From the NCBI RefSeq assembly GCF_015710975.1, contig NZ_CP049783.1, forward strand, positions 3,825,501-3,889,500: a DNA stretch of 64,000 nt, in the 5' to 3' direction. Below the pieces are notes generated by a model, which made no database searches, was not told the DNA's origin, and saw only the letters and a program-made list of their open reading frames with translations. The position numbers and the translations under genes were made by a program. Numbering within the stretch: position 1 is the first letter of the stretch; each line of letters opens with the position of its first letter. This DNA is from Paenibacillus polymyxa. GTDB lineage: Bacteria > Bacillota > Bacilli > Paenibacillales > Paenibacillaceae. Shown here piece by piece: positions 17,896-27,254 of this stretch.

Positions 17896-19161
17896 ATGAC
17901 TTCCCATTCTCTGCAAAATAGCATTATTCACGATCTTAACTTGGCCCCTGAAGGTCATTTGAAAATTGATTGGGTAGAAGCCCATATGCCGGTATTGAAC
18001 CGTATACGTCAACAATTCGAGCAAGAGCAGCCTTTTGCTGGTCTGAAGGTAACGATTTGTTTACATCTGGAGGCCAAAACGGCTTACCTAGCTAAAGTGG
18101 TACAAGCAGGTGGAGCACAGGTCACCATTACGGGTAGTAATCCTTTGTCGACACAAGATGATGTTTGCGCCGCATTAGTAGAAGATGGCGTTACGGTATT
18201 AGCTAAATACAATCCAGATCCAGAGGAATTCAAGAATTTGCAAATCAAGGCTCTGGAAACTAAGCCAGATCTCATTATAGATGACGGTGGTGACCTGGTT
18301 ACTCTGTTGCAATCTGAACGGCCTGATCTGATTTCTACGATCCGTGGAGGAGCAGAGGAGACCACTACAGGGATTATTCGTTTGAAGGCCTTGGAAAAAG
18401 AAGGGCAACTTCACTTTCCGATGGTAGCTGTAAATGATGCTTACTGTAAATATTTGTTCGACAATCGCTATGGTACAGGCCAGTCAGCTTTCGACGGTAT
18501 TATTCGTACGACTAATCTGGTTGTGGCAGGAAGTACAGTGGTTGTGGTGGGTTATGGATGGTGCGGCAAGGGGGTTGCAATGCGTGCGAAAGGGCTGGGA
18601 GCCAACGTGGTTGTAACGGAAGTTGATCCAATCAAGGCTGTAGAAGCCCATATGGATGGTTTTCATGTATTGCCAATGGTGGAAGCTGCCAAACTGGGCG
18701 ACTTCTTCATTACAGTAACTGGAAATAAAGCTGTAATTACAGGGGAACACTTTGATGTTATGAAGGATGGAGCTGTGCTGTGTAACGCAGGGCATTTTGA
18801 TGTGGAGGTTAGCAAGCCTGAGCTCGCTAAACGCTCCGAATCCATTCGCACAGTGCGTCGCAATATCGAAGAATACCGCTTTAAAGATGGACGTAAAATG
18901 TATTTGCTCGCAGAAGGGCGCCTCGTGAATCTAGCTGCCGCTGACGGTCATCCAGCAGAGATTATGGATACGACATTTGCTCTTCAGGCACTTGGCTTGA
19001 AATATATGAATGATCGTTACAACGAGCTGGGTAAAGCTGTGATTAATGTACCTTATGAAATTGATGAGCAAGTGGCTCGATTCAAGCTTGATAGTCTGGG
19101 AATCAAGATTGATACATTAACAGAAGACCAAAAGGTCTATCTGGACAGCTGGAACGCCTAA
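17896..19161 (+). CDS. ahcY: S-adenosylhomocysteinase (SAH hydrolase)
   Basis: 421 residues. The NAD-binding motif VVVVGYGWCGKGVAMRAKGLGANV lies near residue 215, and substrate/NAD residues in MVAVNDAYCKYLFDNRYGTGQS and VLCNAGHFDVEV match the family. It splits S-adenosylhomocysteine into homocysteine and adenosine (or a related deaminated nucleoside, as in the short archaeal type). It lacks the extra ~40-residue insertion of long eukaryotic forms. Bacillota usually use Pfs and LuxS or MtnN instead, so its presence is noteworthy. TAGGAGGAAAT is the ribosome site, 43 nt after bshC, so the two are probably cotranscribed. Confidence 0.93.
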   Translation: MTSHSLQNSIIHDLNLAPEGHLKIDWVEAHMPVLNRIRQQFEQEQPFAGLKVTICLHLEAKTAYLAKVVQAGGAQVTITGSNPLSTQDDVCAALVEDGVTVLAKYNPDPEEFKNLQIKALETKPDLIIDDGGDLVTLLQSERPDLISTIRGGAEETTTGIIRLKALEKEGQLHFPMVAVNDAYCKYLFDNRYGTGQSAFDGIIRTTNLVVAGSTVVVVGYGWCGKGVAMRAKGLGANVVVTEVDPIKAVEAHMDGFHVLPMVEAAKLGDFFITVTGNKAVITGEHFDVMKDGAVLCNAGHFDVEVSKPELAKRSESIRTVRRNIEEYRFKDGRKMYLLAEGRLVNLAAADGHPAEIMDTTFALQALGLKYMNDRYNELGKAVINVPYEIDEQVARFKLDSLGIKIDTLTEDQKVYLDSWNA

Positions 19162-19245
19162 TCTATTTTCGGTCACGATGTCCGCTGCAGAAATGGTGCA
19201 TTTTTAAGCAAGTACTTGTATAGGTTGACATGATGGATAGAGAAT

Positions 19246-19323
19246 AAGCCCTTTATTCCGTGTTGTTTCGAAACCTGATGCATATTGTCGGGGGTTCGAC
19301 TTCATGGGATAAGGGGCTTTTTG
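19246..19323 (+). terminator. Long-loop terminator-like hairpin after ahcY
   Basis: AAGCCCTTTATTCC pairs with GGGATAAGGGGCTT (some G-U) across a ~46-nt loop and is followed by TTTTTGG. TTGACA lies just upstream at 19225, without a clear -10. The rest of the 19162-19489 spacer holds the mraZ promoter and operator. Confidence 0.55.
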
Positions 19324-19405
19324 GCATCTTATGACGCGGGGCAACAATAACAGACATATGCCCGAATTCTAGGTTTATCACTTTTTTGTAATGAAAAAGA
19401 GGTCT

Positions 19406-19434
19406 TTGATTTTTTAAAGCGAATCTATTATGCT
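19406..19434 (+). promoter_or_regulatory. dcw cluster promoter upstream of mraZ
   Basis: TTGATT (19406-19411) and TATGCT (19429-19434) are exactly 17 bp apart. The MraZ-type repeats begin 5 bp after the -10, at the expected transcription start. Confidence 0.65.
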
Positions 19435-19438
19435 TAGG

Positions 19439-19471
19439 TGGTGGAAAGTGGGCCAAAGTGGGAGAATGGGG
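19439..19471 (+). promoter_or_regulatory. MraZ operator: TGGGN repeats
   Basis: TGGTG, TGGGC and TGGGA start at 19439, 19449 and 19459, a strict 10-bp period, and a further TGGGG starts at 19467. MraZ is known to bind tandem TGGGN repeats with 5-nt spacers in front of its own gene and to autoregulate the dcw operon. The arrangement here fits closely. Confidence 0.8.
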
Positions 19472-19489
19472 TAAGGGGTGACGAAACCA

Positions 19490-19927
19490 ATGTTTATGGG
19501 GGAGTTCCAACATAGCATTGATGAGAAGGGTCGGCTTACTGTCCCGGCCAAGTTTCGTGAACTTCTCGGTGCCTCGTTCGTGGTTACCCGCGGGCTTGAC
19601 CAATGCCTCTTCGTGTATCCTATGGATGAGTGGGCTGTCATGGAGAAAAAACTTAAAGCACTGCCTTTGATGAAGGCTGATGCGCGTGCGTTTACCCGGT
19701 TTTTTTTCTCGGGAGCGACTGAATGCGAATTGGACAAACAGGGCAGGGTAAATTTACCGGGGAATTTGTGCGAATACGCCAAGCTTACAAAAGAGTGCGT
19801 CGTATTGGGAGTGTCCACCCGGGTAGAGATTTGGAGTAAGCATACTTGGGAGCAATATTTCAACCAATCAGAAGAAGCATTTAACGACATTGCTGAGAAA
19901 TTGGTTGATTTCAACTTTGAATTGTAA
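19490..19927 (+). CDS. mraZ: Transcriptional regulator MraZ
   Basis: 145 residues starting [24 protein letters not shown], the standard N-terminus. Two SpoVT-AbrB-like halves are visible, each with a D-x-K-G/Q-R core (DEKGRL and DKQGRVNLP). MraZ forms a ring and binds TGGGN repeats in the dcw promoter; those repeats are present just upstream. The ATG at 19490 is chosen over an in-frame GTG at 19478, which lies inside the ribosome site AAGGGGTG. First gene of the dcw cluster. Confidence 0.96.
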   Translation: MFMGEFQHSIDEKGRLTVPAKFRELLGASFVVTRGLDQCLFVYPMDEWAVMEKKLKALPLMKADARAFTRFFFSGATECELDKQGRVNLPGNLCEYAKLTKECVVLGVSTRVEIWSKHTWEQYFNQSEEAFNDIAEKLVDFNFEL

Positions 19928-19944
19928 TTTAGGAGGTCAGCCGT

Positions 19945-20894
19945 TTGTTTCACCACATTACCGTACTCAAGGAAGAAGCAACACAGGCACTAAACATCAG
20001 GCAGGACGGGATTTATGTGGACTGCACGTTGGGAGGGGCAGGACACAGTTCCGTCATTGCATCACAGCTTGGCCCTGAGGGGAGGCTTATTGCCTTTGAT
20101 CAGGACGACTGGGCATTGAACAATGCACGAGAGAAGCTGTCAGCCTATGAAGGAAAGATTTCATTAGTGAAATCCAACTTCCGCCACTTGCAGGACAAGC
20201 TGGCCGAACTGGGATTGCCCGAAAAAGACGGCGTCCCGCAGGTCCAGGGTATTTTGTTCGACCTGGGTGTATCCTCGCCCCAGTTCGATGAGGGGGAGCG
20301 GGGATTCAGTTACAATCATGATGCACCGCTAGATATGCGGATGGATCAGAGCAGTTCGCTTACGGCATATGAAATTGTTAATGAATGGCCGGAGGCGGAG
20401 ATTGCGCGTATCCTGTTTCAATATGGAGAAGAGAAGTTCTCCAGGCGGATCGCGAAGATCATGGTTGAACGTAGAATGAACAAGCCTATTCACACAACGG
20501 GGGAACTTGTCGATATTATCAAAGAAGGAATTCCGGCTGCGGCACGCAGAACCGGGGACATCCGGCTAAACGCAGTTTTCAGGCTTTGCGGATTGCTGTG
20601 AATGATGAGCTGGGTGCACTGGAAGATACTTTGCATCAGGCAGTAAAATGTCTGGCTCCAGGGGGCAGAATTTCGGTTATTACGTTTCATTCCTTGGAGG
20701 ATCGGATATGCAAGCATATTTTCAAGGAGTATTTGGCGAAAAGCATCTATCCGTCTGACTTGCCGATTCTGGATGACAAAATGGTAGGCGATCTAAAGCT
20801 GGTGAATCGTAAGCCGATTGTGGCATCAGAAGAAGAGTTAGAGCTTAATCCACGATCCCGGTCAGCCAAGCTGAGAGTTGCCGAAAAATTGTAA
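19945..20894 (+). pseudogene. rsmH: 16S rRNA m4C1402 methyltransferase RsmH (MraW), frameshifted
   Basis: The first frame (19945 to ~20557) has the SAM-binding motif [13 protein letters not shown] and [19 protein letters not shown]. The second (to 20894) has [12 protein letters not shown] and [10 protein letters not shown], the remaining RsmH signatures. The break lies at a run of four G (20554-20557). Adding one G restores [22 protein letters not shown], the conserved family sequence. The full protein would be ~317 residues, normal size. The gene is probably intact in the cell and the missing G a sequencing error. The start is TTG, with AGGAGGT 7 nt upstream. RsmH methylates C1402 in the ribosomal P site together with RsmI. 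Confidence 0.92.
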
Positions 20895-20918
20895 ATTTAA
20901 TGGAGAAGGAGAGGCGAC

Positions 20919-21299
20919 ATGGCTTATACACGCGGTAATTTGGCTGTAAAAGAAAGAGCCCGTCAGGAACAGGTTCAGCAACAACGGTATCGTGAGACCA
21001 CTAAAGTCGTTACACGCCGCAGAGAGCTGCCGATTCGAGAAAAGCTGCTGTATCTATTGACACTTGTAGCATGCATTGTCATTGCGGGGACGTTGATTGG
21101 CAGATATGCGCACATTTATCAAATTAATTATGCGATTAATACAGCCAGCAAGGACATTTCCAAATTACAGACCAATATCGCCCAATTGAAGATTCAGAAG
21201 GAACGTCTGGAGAATCAGATTGTGCCTACTGCAAAGGAACAGGGATATATCGAACCAACAAGAGAGCCCATTCGTGTGGAAAAGCAGGCTGCCAAATAG
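20919..21299 (+). CDS. ftsL: Cell division protein FtsL
   Basis: 126 residues. Basic cytoplasmic N-terminus, one membrane helix (~46-66, LYLLTLVACIVIAGTLIG), then an extracellular leucine-zipper-like coiled coil (INTASKDISKLQTNIAQLKIQKERLENQI). This is the FtsL architecture and position, between rsmH and pbpB. FtsL joins DivIC and DivIB to link the divisome to septal wall synthesis. Sequence conservation is low in this family, so the call leans on topology and place. Ribosome site AAGGAGAGG. Confidence 0.88.
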   Translation: MAYTRGNLAVKERARQEQVQQQRYRETTKVVTRRRELPIREKLLYLLTLVACIVIAGTLIGRYAHIYQINYAINTASKDISKLQTNIAQLKIQKERLENQIVPTAKEQGYIEPTREPIRVEKQAAK

Positions 21300-21302
21300 T
21301 TA

Positions 21303-21327
21303 AGAGCATAGCATCAAGCTATGCTCT
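21303..21327 (+). terminator. Perfect hairpin between ftsL and pbpB
   Basis: AGAGCATAGC and GCTATGCTCT form a perfect 10-bp stem with loop ATCAA. A T-run follows only 8 nt later (GTATATTTTTTG), so it may attenuate or be an RNA-processing site rather than a full terminator. Confidence 0.5.
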
Positions 21328-21358
21328 GACGTATATTTTTTGCAGAGAGGTTTGAGCT

Positions 21359-23713
21359 ATGGTCAAAAGAATAAAGCTTCGCACACTGCTGATAGGGGGA
21401 TGTATTACCCTCTTTTTTCTTGTTCTGCTACTTAAAGTATTTTGGATTCAAGTTGTGAGTGGGGAATACTGGCATAATCAGGTAGTTGCACAGATAGAAA
21501 GAGACCAGGTGATTCAGCCCAAGCGTGGAACTATAATGGACCGTAAAGGGAATGTACTAGCTACGGATGCACCGGCTTACACGGTGGTTGTCAACCCTAG
21601 CATCATTCAGGAGTATGATCTGGAGAATGAGGTTGTAGCCAAGCTGCATCAGCTTCTCAAAACGCCTGAGGATGAACTGAGAAGACATCTATCTGCAAAG
21701 GATAAAAAGGGTAACTATTTAAAAAACCGTGAGATTCGTAATGGAGGCTGGAAGGTAGACCCTGAGGTGAAGGCACAGGTGGATACATTCAAAGAGTATT
21801 TGAAGGATAAGTATGAGGTAGTTGGAGCTGTGGACACTGTTCAGGAATCCAAACGCTATTATCCAGAAAATAAGCTGGCTTCTCATGTCCTTGGCTATTT
21901 GCGAAAAGATGGTACAGCAGGTATGGGGTTGGAAGCTTATTACAATAAAGAGCTCTCCGGCACGGCTGGAAAGCTTCTATATCAGCGGGACCGAAAGGGA
22001 GTTCCTCTTCAGGGATCGGAAAGTGTCTATGAGCCGGCACAAAATGGTAAAAATTTAAAGCTGACGATTGATGATACGATTCAGTATTATATAGAGGATG
22101 CCATGCAGGAAGCTATCGCAAAGTATAATCCCAAAACGATGACTGTCGTAGCGGCTGATCCCAAAACGATGGATGTTCTCGGTTTGGCGACTTATCCGAA
22201 TTTTAATCCCAATACATATGGGAGTACACCTTTGGAAAATTTCCGTAATAATGCTACTCAGTCTATCTACGAACCAGGCTCCACGTTTAAGATAGTAACC
22301 TTGGCTGCTGCGGTTCAAGAAAAGGTATTTAATCCGAATGAGACCTACCAATCTGGTATGATTCGTGTCGGAGGCTGGGATATTCGTGACGTAAGCCGTA
22401 GCTGGGGAACATTAACCTATCTTCAAGGGGTCAAGCGTTCAAGTAACGTCGGTTTTGTCCATTTGGGGCTGGATAAGCTGGGTGGCGAGAGGCTGAAGAA
22501 GTATATCAATAACTTTGGGTTTGGTGTCAAAACAGGCATTGATCTTCCGAGTGAGTCTACCGGTGCTATCACATTCCATACCCAGTACAAATCCGAAGTC
22601 GCAACGGCTTCATATGGACACGGACGGGTTCAGGTAACGCCAATTCAGCAGGTGGCAGCGATCTCGGCGATTGCTAACGGTGGGAAGTTGATGCAGCCTC
22701 ATCTGGTGAAGGAAATTATAAACCCAGATACAGGCGAAGTGCAGACGATTCGACCGAAGGAAGTCCGCCAAGTGATTACTCAGGAATCGGCAACTCAGAC
22801 AAGCAGCTATCTGGAGCAGGTCGTGTCTGACCAGGAAATTGGTACGGGACGTCTAGCTTATATTGACGGATATCGTGTTGCTGGTAAAACAGGGACAGCG
22901 ACGAAAGTCGTCGGAAAAGTTTACGATCATTCGAAGGATGTCGTGTCTTTTATTGGTTTTGCACCAGTAAATGATCCGAAAATAGCTGTCTTGGTAGTTA
23001 TGGATGAACCTAACAAATCGGTAGGCGGCGGTACAGCAGCAGCACCTGTGTTTAAAAAAATCGTGTCCCAATCGCTGCAATATATGGGGGTTCCCAAAAC
23101 GGGAACCAAAACGAATAAATCAGGTGGGGCTGCAGCGAAAACGGTGAATTTACCAACGGTACCACAATTAACAGGCCAAGTGAAGAAGGATGCGCAAAAC
23201 GCATTGCTCAAACAGGGGATTGCTTACGAAACGGTAGGTAAAGGCTCCAAAATTGTTCGTCAGTATCCTGAAGCAGGCGTCAAAATGAAACCGGGACAGC
23301 GCATCTATTTGCTGACTGAGGATAGTGCCAACATGACGATTCCCGATTTTACAGGTGTCTCGTTGCGTGACACACTTCAAGTTCTGACGCTTATGAAGGT
23401 TGGTGTTCAGGTAAGCGGGGAAGGGTATGTTGTCTCTCAAAAGGCACAAATGGTAAATGGCAAGCGGGTCGTCAGTGTGACGCTTCAGCCGGCCAAAGAA
23501 ACAGTGACCGGAGTGAAGCCGGAGGAAACACAGGACTCGACTACTGGAGTTGCAGCTAACGAGACAGGCAATGCAACGAAAACGGAAGCCGATACTAAAA
23601 CCAAAGCCGATACTACTGCGAATACTGAAACCAATGCGGGAACTCCAAAGGGAGGAATATCTGCTGTAGCAGATGAGAAAAGTGCTGCCGCGATTAAAGG
23701 CGAAGATAACTGA
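21359..23713 (+). CDS. pbpB: Penicillin-binding protein 2B, septal transpeptidase
   Basis: 784 residues. Short cytoplasmic part, membrane anchor (~10-30), PBP dimerisation domain (RGTIMDRKGNVLATD), then a class B transpeptidase. Its catalytic serine is in GSTFK (~residue 308), with SSN (~361) and KTGT (~510). Two PASTA domains follow (PTVPQLTGQVKKDAQNALL and IPDFTGVSLRDTLQVL). The last ~80 residues are a Thr/Lys/Ala-rich low-complexity tail that includes two copies of AAGCCGATACTA 18 nt apart (23586 and 23604). It crosslinks septal peptidoglycan together with FtsL and DivIB. Start ATG with GAGAGG upstream. Confidence 0.94.
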   Translation: MVKRIKLRTLLIGGCITLFFLVLLLKVFWIQVVSGEYWHNQVVAQIERDQVIQPKRGTIMDRKGNVLATDAPAYTVVVNPSIIQEYDLENEVVAKLHQLLKTPEDELRRHLSAKDKKGNYLKNREIRNGGWKVDPEVKAQVDTFKEYLKDKYEVVGAVDTVQESKRYYPENKLASHVLGYLRKDGTAGMGLEAYYNKELSGTAGKLLYQRDRKGVPLQGSESVYEPAQNGKNLKLTIDDTIQYYIEDAMQEAIAKYNPKTMTVVAADPKTMDVLGLATYPNFNPNTYGSTPLENFRNNATQSIYEPGSTFKIVTLAAAVQEKVFNPNETYQSGMIRVGGWDIRDVSRSWGTLTYLQGVKRSSNVGFVHLGLDKLGGERLKKYINNFGFGVKTGIDLPSESTGAITFHTQYKSEVATASYGHGRVQVTPIQQVAAISAIANGGKLMQPHLVKEIINPDTGEVQTIRPKEVRQVITQESATQTSSYLEQVVSDQEIGTGRLAYIDGYRVAGKTGTATKVVGKVYDHSKDVVSFIGFAPVNDPKIAVLVVMDEPNKSVGGGTAAAPVFKKIVSQSLQYMGVPKTGTKTNKSGGAAAKTVNLPTVPQLTGQVKKDAQNALLKQGIAYETVGKGSKIVRQYPEAGVKMKPGQRIYLLTEDSANMTIPDFTGVSLRDTLQVLTLMKVGVQVSGEGYVVSQKAQMVNGKRVVSVTLQPAKETVTGVKPEETQDSTTGVAANETGNATKTEADTKTKADTTANTETNAGTPKGGISAVADEKSAAAIKGEDN

Positions 23714-23729
23714 TAGCTTGTTCTAATGT

Positions 23730-23783
23730 CCGTTCTTTTGAATATTCATGAGGTAAGACATGTCATGAGTATTTGAGGAACGG
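23730..23783 (+). promoter_or_regulatory. Inverted repeat and possible SigE promoter before spoVD
   Basis: CCGTTC...AATATTCATGA and TCATGAGTATT...GAACGG are an imperfect inverted repeat filling most of the 81-nt pbpB-spoVD spacer. GAATATT (23740-23746) matches the SigE -35 consensus, but the -10 candidate CATGTCAT 12 bp later is only partly matched. spoVD is SigE-dependent in B. subtilis. Confidence 0.35.
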
Positions 23784-23794
23784 AGGGGGCGCGT

Positions 23795-25711
23795 TTGAAA
23801 AAATCTAACGTGACCATGCGGCGTAGGCTGGTATGGGGGCTACTGGGATTGTTTGTACTGTTTGCGGCCTTGTCGATCCGGCTCGCCTATGTTCAATTGG
23901 GTAAAGGAGGCGAGCTCTCAGCCAAGGCTGAGGAATCGTGGCGCCGCAATATTCCTTTTGCCGCCAAGCGTGGCGAAATTTTGGATCGACAGGGTACTGC
24001 GCTGACCTATAATGTCAGTTCGCCGACTGTCATGGCGATACCAGTACAGATTAAGGAGCCGGAAGAAACGGCTCGCAGGCTGGCGCCGTTGCTAGATATG
24101 AGTGAGGATAAAGTGCTCAAGCTGATTACCAAACGAACAGCAAGCCAAAAACTTCAGCCCGGTGGACGAAAAATTACGATGGAGAAAGCCCAGAAAATTC
24201 GTGATTTGAAGCTGCCGGGTATCGTTGTTGCTGAAGACAACAAACGTTATTATCCTTATGGTGATCTAGCGGCTCATATTCTTGGATTTACCGGAATTGA
24301 TAATCAAGGGCTGACAGGCGTAGAGAAGCAGCAAAACAGTAAGCTTCGGGGAATCGATGGAAGCATCGCGTATTTATCAGACGCAGGTGGCCGTCTGATG
24401 CCTGGTTCTTCTGAAAAGTACATTGAACCGAAGGATGGACTGAATTTACAATTAACCATTGATAAATCGGTGCAATCCATTATGGAACGAGAGCTTGACC
24501 AAGCCATGGTCAAATTTCAGGCGAAGTCCGCGCTGTCTATTGCGATGAACCCGAAGACGGGTGAAATATTAGGCATGGCTGGACGGCCAAGCTATGAGCC
24601 AGCGCTTTACAAGCAATATGCGCCTGAAATTTATAATCGCAATCTGCCGATTTGGATGACATATGAACCTGGGTCTACTTTTAAAATTATTACACTTGCC
24701 GCTGCCTTGGAAGAAAAGAAGGTCAATCTCAAAAATGACCGTTTCTTTGATCCGGGATATATTGAAGTTGGTGGAGCACGTCTGCGTTGTTGGAAAAAAG
24801 GCGGGCATGGCAGCCAAACCTTTCTTCAAGTGGTAGAAAATTCATGCAATCCCGGTTTTGTAACGTTGGGACAACGTCTGGGCAAAGAAACACTGTTCAA
24901 GTACATTCGCAATTTCGGCTTCGGCAGCAAAACAGGAATTGACATGATTGGTGAGGGCAATGGCATTTTGTTCAAGCTACCTCAGGTCGGACCTGTAGAG
25001 CTGGCTACTACGGCCTTTGGTCAAGGGGTATCTGTCACTCCGATTCAGCAGGTTACGGCTGTATCGGCAGCAATCAATGGCGGCAATCTTTATAAGCCTC
25101 ACATTACAAAAGGCTGGATTCAGCCCGGAACTGGAAAGGTTCTCGAAAAAGTGGAGCCGGAACTGGTGCGTAGAGTTGTTTCAGAGGATACCTCTCGACA
25201 GGTAAGGGAAGCGCTGGAAAGTGTCGTCGCTAAAGGTACAGGTCGCCCTGCCTTTATTGAGGGTTACCGGGTTGGAGGTAAAACGGGGACAGCACAAAAG
25301 GTGATTAACGGACGTTATTCTTCCTCGGAGCATATTGTATCCTTTATTGGTTTTGCTCCGGCGGATGACCCGCAAATTGTCGTCTATACTGCTGTCGATA
25401 ATCCGAAAGGGATTCAATTCGGCGGTGTAGTTGCTGCGCCAATCGTGCAAAATATTTTAAAAGATGCACTGATTGCCTTGAAAATACCACCTCGTACTAA
25501 TCAAATTGCCAAAGAGTACAAGTATGGCGAAAATCCGATTGAAACGGTACCTGATCTGGTAGGTGCCACTGCAGCTGATTTATATGAAGATATGAATATG
25601 AACTTTATGCTCGTGAAATCTGGGTCAGGCAAGACGGTCGTAAGTCAGGCACCGAAGCCAGGCTCTCGATTGGAACGAGGATCAACGATCCGTATATATA
25701 TGGGGGATTGA
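23795..25711 (+). CDS. spoVD: Sporulation-specific penicillin-binding protein SpoVD
   Basis: 638 residues. N-terminal membrane anchor (~12-32), dimerisation domain (RGEILDRQGTALTYN), transpeptidase domain with GSTFK (Ser ~294), SCN and GKTGTAQ, and one C-terminal PASTA domain (PDLVGATAADLYEDM). The single PASTA and position after pbpB fit SpoVD, the partner of SpoVE in spore cortex synthesis. The start is TTG, preceded by GGAGGGGG. In B. subtilis SpoVD, a Cys next to the SxN motif is redox-controlled by StoA; the SCN here is consistent with that. Confidence 0.93.
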   Translation: MKKSNVTMRRRLVWGLLGLFVLFAALSIRLAYVQLGKGGELSAKAEESWRRNIPFAAKRGEILDRQGTALTYNVSSPTVMAIPVQIKEPEETARRLAPLLDMSEDKVLKLITKRTASQKLQPGGRKITMEKAQKIRDLKLPGIVVAEDNKRYYPYGDLAAHILGFTGIDNQGLTGVEKQQNSKLRGIDGSIAYLSDAGGRLMPGSSEKYIEPKDGLNLQLTIDKSVQSIMERELDQAMVKFQAKSALSIAMNPKTGEILGMAGRPSYEPALYKQYAPEIYNRNLPIWMTYEPGSTFKIITLAAALEEKKVNLKNDRFFDPGYIEVGGARLRCWKKGGHGSQTFLQVVENSCNPGFVTLGQRLGKETLFKYIRNFGFGSKTGIDMIGEGNGILFKLPQVGPVELATTAFGQGVSVTPIQQVTAVSAAINGGNLYKPHITKGWIQPGTGKVLEKVEPELVRRVVSEDTSRQVREALESVVAKGTGRPAFIEGYRVGGKTGTAQKVINGRYSSSEHIVSFIGFAPADDPQIVVYTAVDNPKGIQFGGVVAAPIVQNILKDALIALKIPPRTNQIAKEYKYGENPIETVPDLVGATAADLYEDMNMNFMLVKSGSGKTVVSQAPKPGSRLERGSTIRIYMGD

Positions 25712-25766
25712 TAGGTTCTTTTTATACCATACTATGAATAACGAGAGAGCAATGGAGGAATGTAAG

Positions 25767-27254
25767 ATGCAGCTTCAACAATTGGCTTCACTGCTGGCCG
25801 TTTCCCGAGTGGTGGGTGACGGTACAGTGGATTGCCGAGGAATCGGGGCGGATTCACGTCGTGTCCAGCCAGGAGACTTATTTCTGTGCTTGCCTGGTTT
25901 TACAGTGGACGGACATGATTATGCTGAGCAGGCCGTTGCGTCTGGGGCGGCGGCTTTGGTCGTAGAGAGAGAACTGGATGTGCCTGTTCCGCAGCTTGTT
26001 GTTAAGGATGCGCGACATGCCATGGCGGTTTTGGCGGATTACATGTTTGATTCACCAAGCCGCCGCATGCGCATGATCGGCATAACCGGAACGAACGGGA
26101 AAACAACGATAACATACCTGCTTGAAAAAATTATGAAGGACGCCGGGGTGAACACCGGGCTGATTGGTACCATCCAAATGCGTTACAATGGCCAGTCTTA
26201 TCCTATGTCCGGCACTACGCCTGAAGCAGTAGAACTGCAACGTTATCTCGGGAATATGGCAGAGCAAGGGGTTCAATGCTGTGTCATGGAGGTATCCTCA
26301 CATGCTTTGGAGCAGGGCCGTGTCAAAGGAACAGATTTTCGTACCGCTATATTTACAAACCTAACGCAGGACCATTTGGACTATCACAACACGATGGAGG
26401 AGTACCGCGCTGCCAAGGGACTTTTGTTTTCCAGATTGGGAAATGCCTTCTCGCGTGATGCATCCAATAGTAAATATGCTGTTCTGAATGCAGACGATCC
26501 GGCCTCTTCCTATTTGCAGGCTCAAACAGCGGCCCAAGTGATTACCTACGGCGTGGAAAAGGATTCGGATGTGCAAGCGTCTCGTATCACTATAAGTGCC
26601 AAGGGAACATCCTTCCATGTCTCCACTTTTAAAGGAGATACTGATATTGAGCTTCGGATGGTAGGCAAGTTTAATGTGTACAACGCACTAGCAGCCATTT
26701 CAGCTGCTTTGCTGGAAGGAATCTCGTTGGTGGATATCAAGCGGAGTCTGGAATCTATCGCAGGCGTAGATGGGCGCGTAGAGCCTGTTGATGCGGGTCA
26801 ACCCTTTGCTGTAATCGTTGATTATGCCCATACGCCAGACGGATTGGAAAATGTCCTTCGTACCGTAAAGGAATTTGCGATTGGTAAAGTATGGTGTGTA
26901 TTTGGATGCGGCGGAGATCGGGATCGTACGAAACGTCCGTTGATGGGGAAAATTGCTGCACGATACAGCGATCATTCGTTTATTACATCCGACAATCCGC
27001 GAACAGAAGACCCGATATTGATTTTGAAAGACATCGAACAAGGGTTGATTGATGAAGGTGTACCTGCCGAACGTTATGAACTGATCGTGGATCGCAGAAC
27101 TGCAATTCATAAAGCTGTTGAAATGGCAAGCCCTGACGATGTAGTATTGATTGCGGGAAAAGGTCACGAGACTTACCAGTTAATCGGAAAAACGGTGCAT
27201 GAATTCGATGATCGCATCGTAGCCAAAGAAGCGATAAGGGGTTTATCCAAGTGA
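25767..27254 (+). CDS. murE: UDP-MurNAc-L-Ala-D-Glu:meso-diaminopimelate ligase MurE
   Basis: 495 residues, Mur ligase fold. P-loop GITGTNGKTTITYLLEKI, and the lysine-carbamylation and hinge motifs are in place. TSDNPRTEDP carries the DNPR motif that selects meso-diaminopimelate over lysine, so the wall is DAP-type. It adds the third residue of the stem peptide in the cytoplasm. Start 25767 follows ATGGAGGAATG; a longer form from 25734 lacks a ribosome site. The stop overlaps the murF start (TGATG). Confidence 0.96.
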   Translation: MQLQQLASLLAVSRVVGDGTVDCRGIGADSRRVQPGDLFLCLPGFTVDGHDYAEQAVASGAAALVVERELDVPVPQLVVKDARHAMAVLADYMFDSPSRRMRMIGITGTNGKTTITYLLEKIMKDAGVNTGLIGTIQMRYNGQSYPMSGTTPEAVELQRYLGNMAEQGVQCCVMEVSSHALEQGRVKGTDFRTAIFTNLTQDHLDYHNTMEEYRAAKGLLFSRLGNAFSRDASNSKYAVLNADDPASSYLQAQTAAQVITYGVEKDSDVQASRITISAKGTSFHVSTFKGDTDIELRMVGKFNVYNALAAISAALLEGISLVDIKRSLESIAGVDGRVEPVDAGQPFAVIVDYAHTPDGLENVLRTVKEFAIGKVWCVFGCGGDRDRTKRPLMGKIAARYSDHSFITSDNPRTEDPILILKDIEQGLIDEGVPAERYELIVDRRTAIHKAVEMASPDDVVLIAGKGHETYQLIGKTVHEFDDRIVAKEAIRGLSK

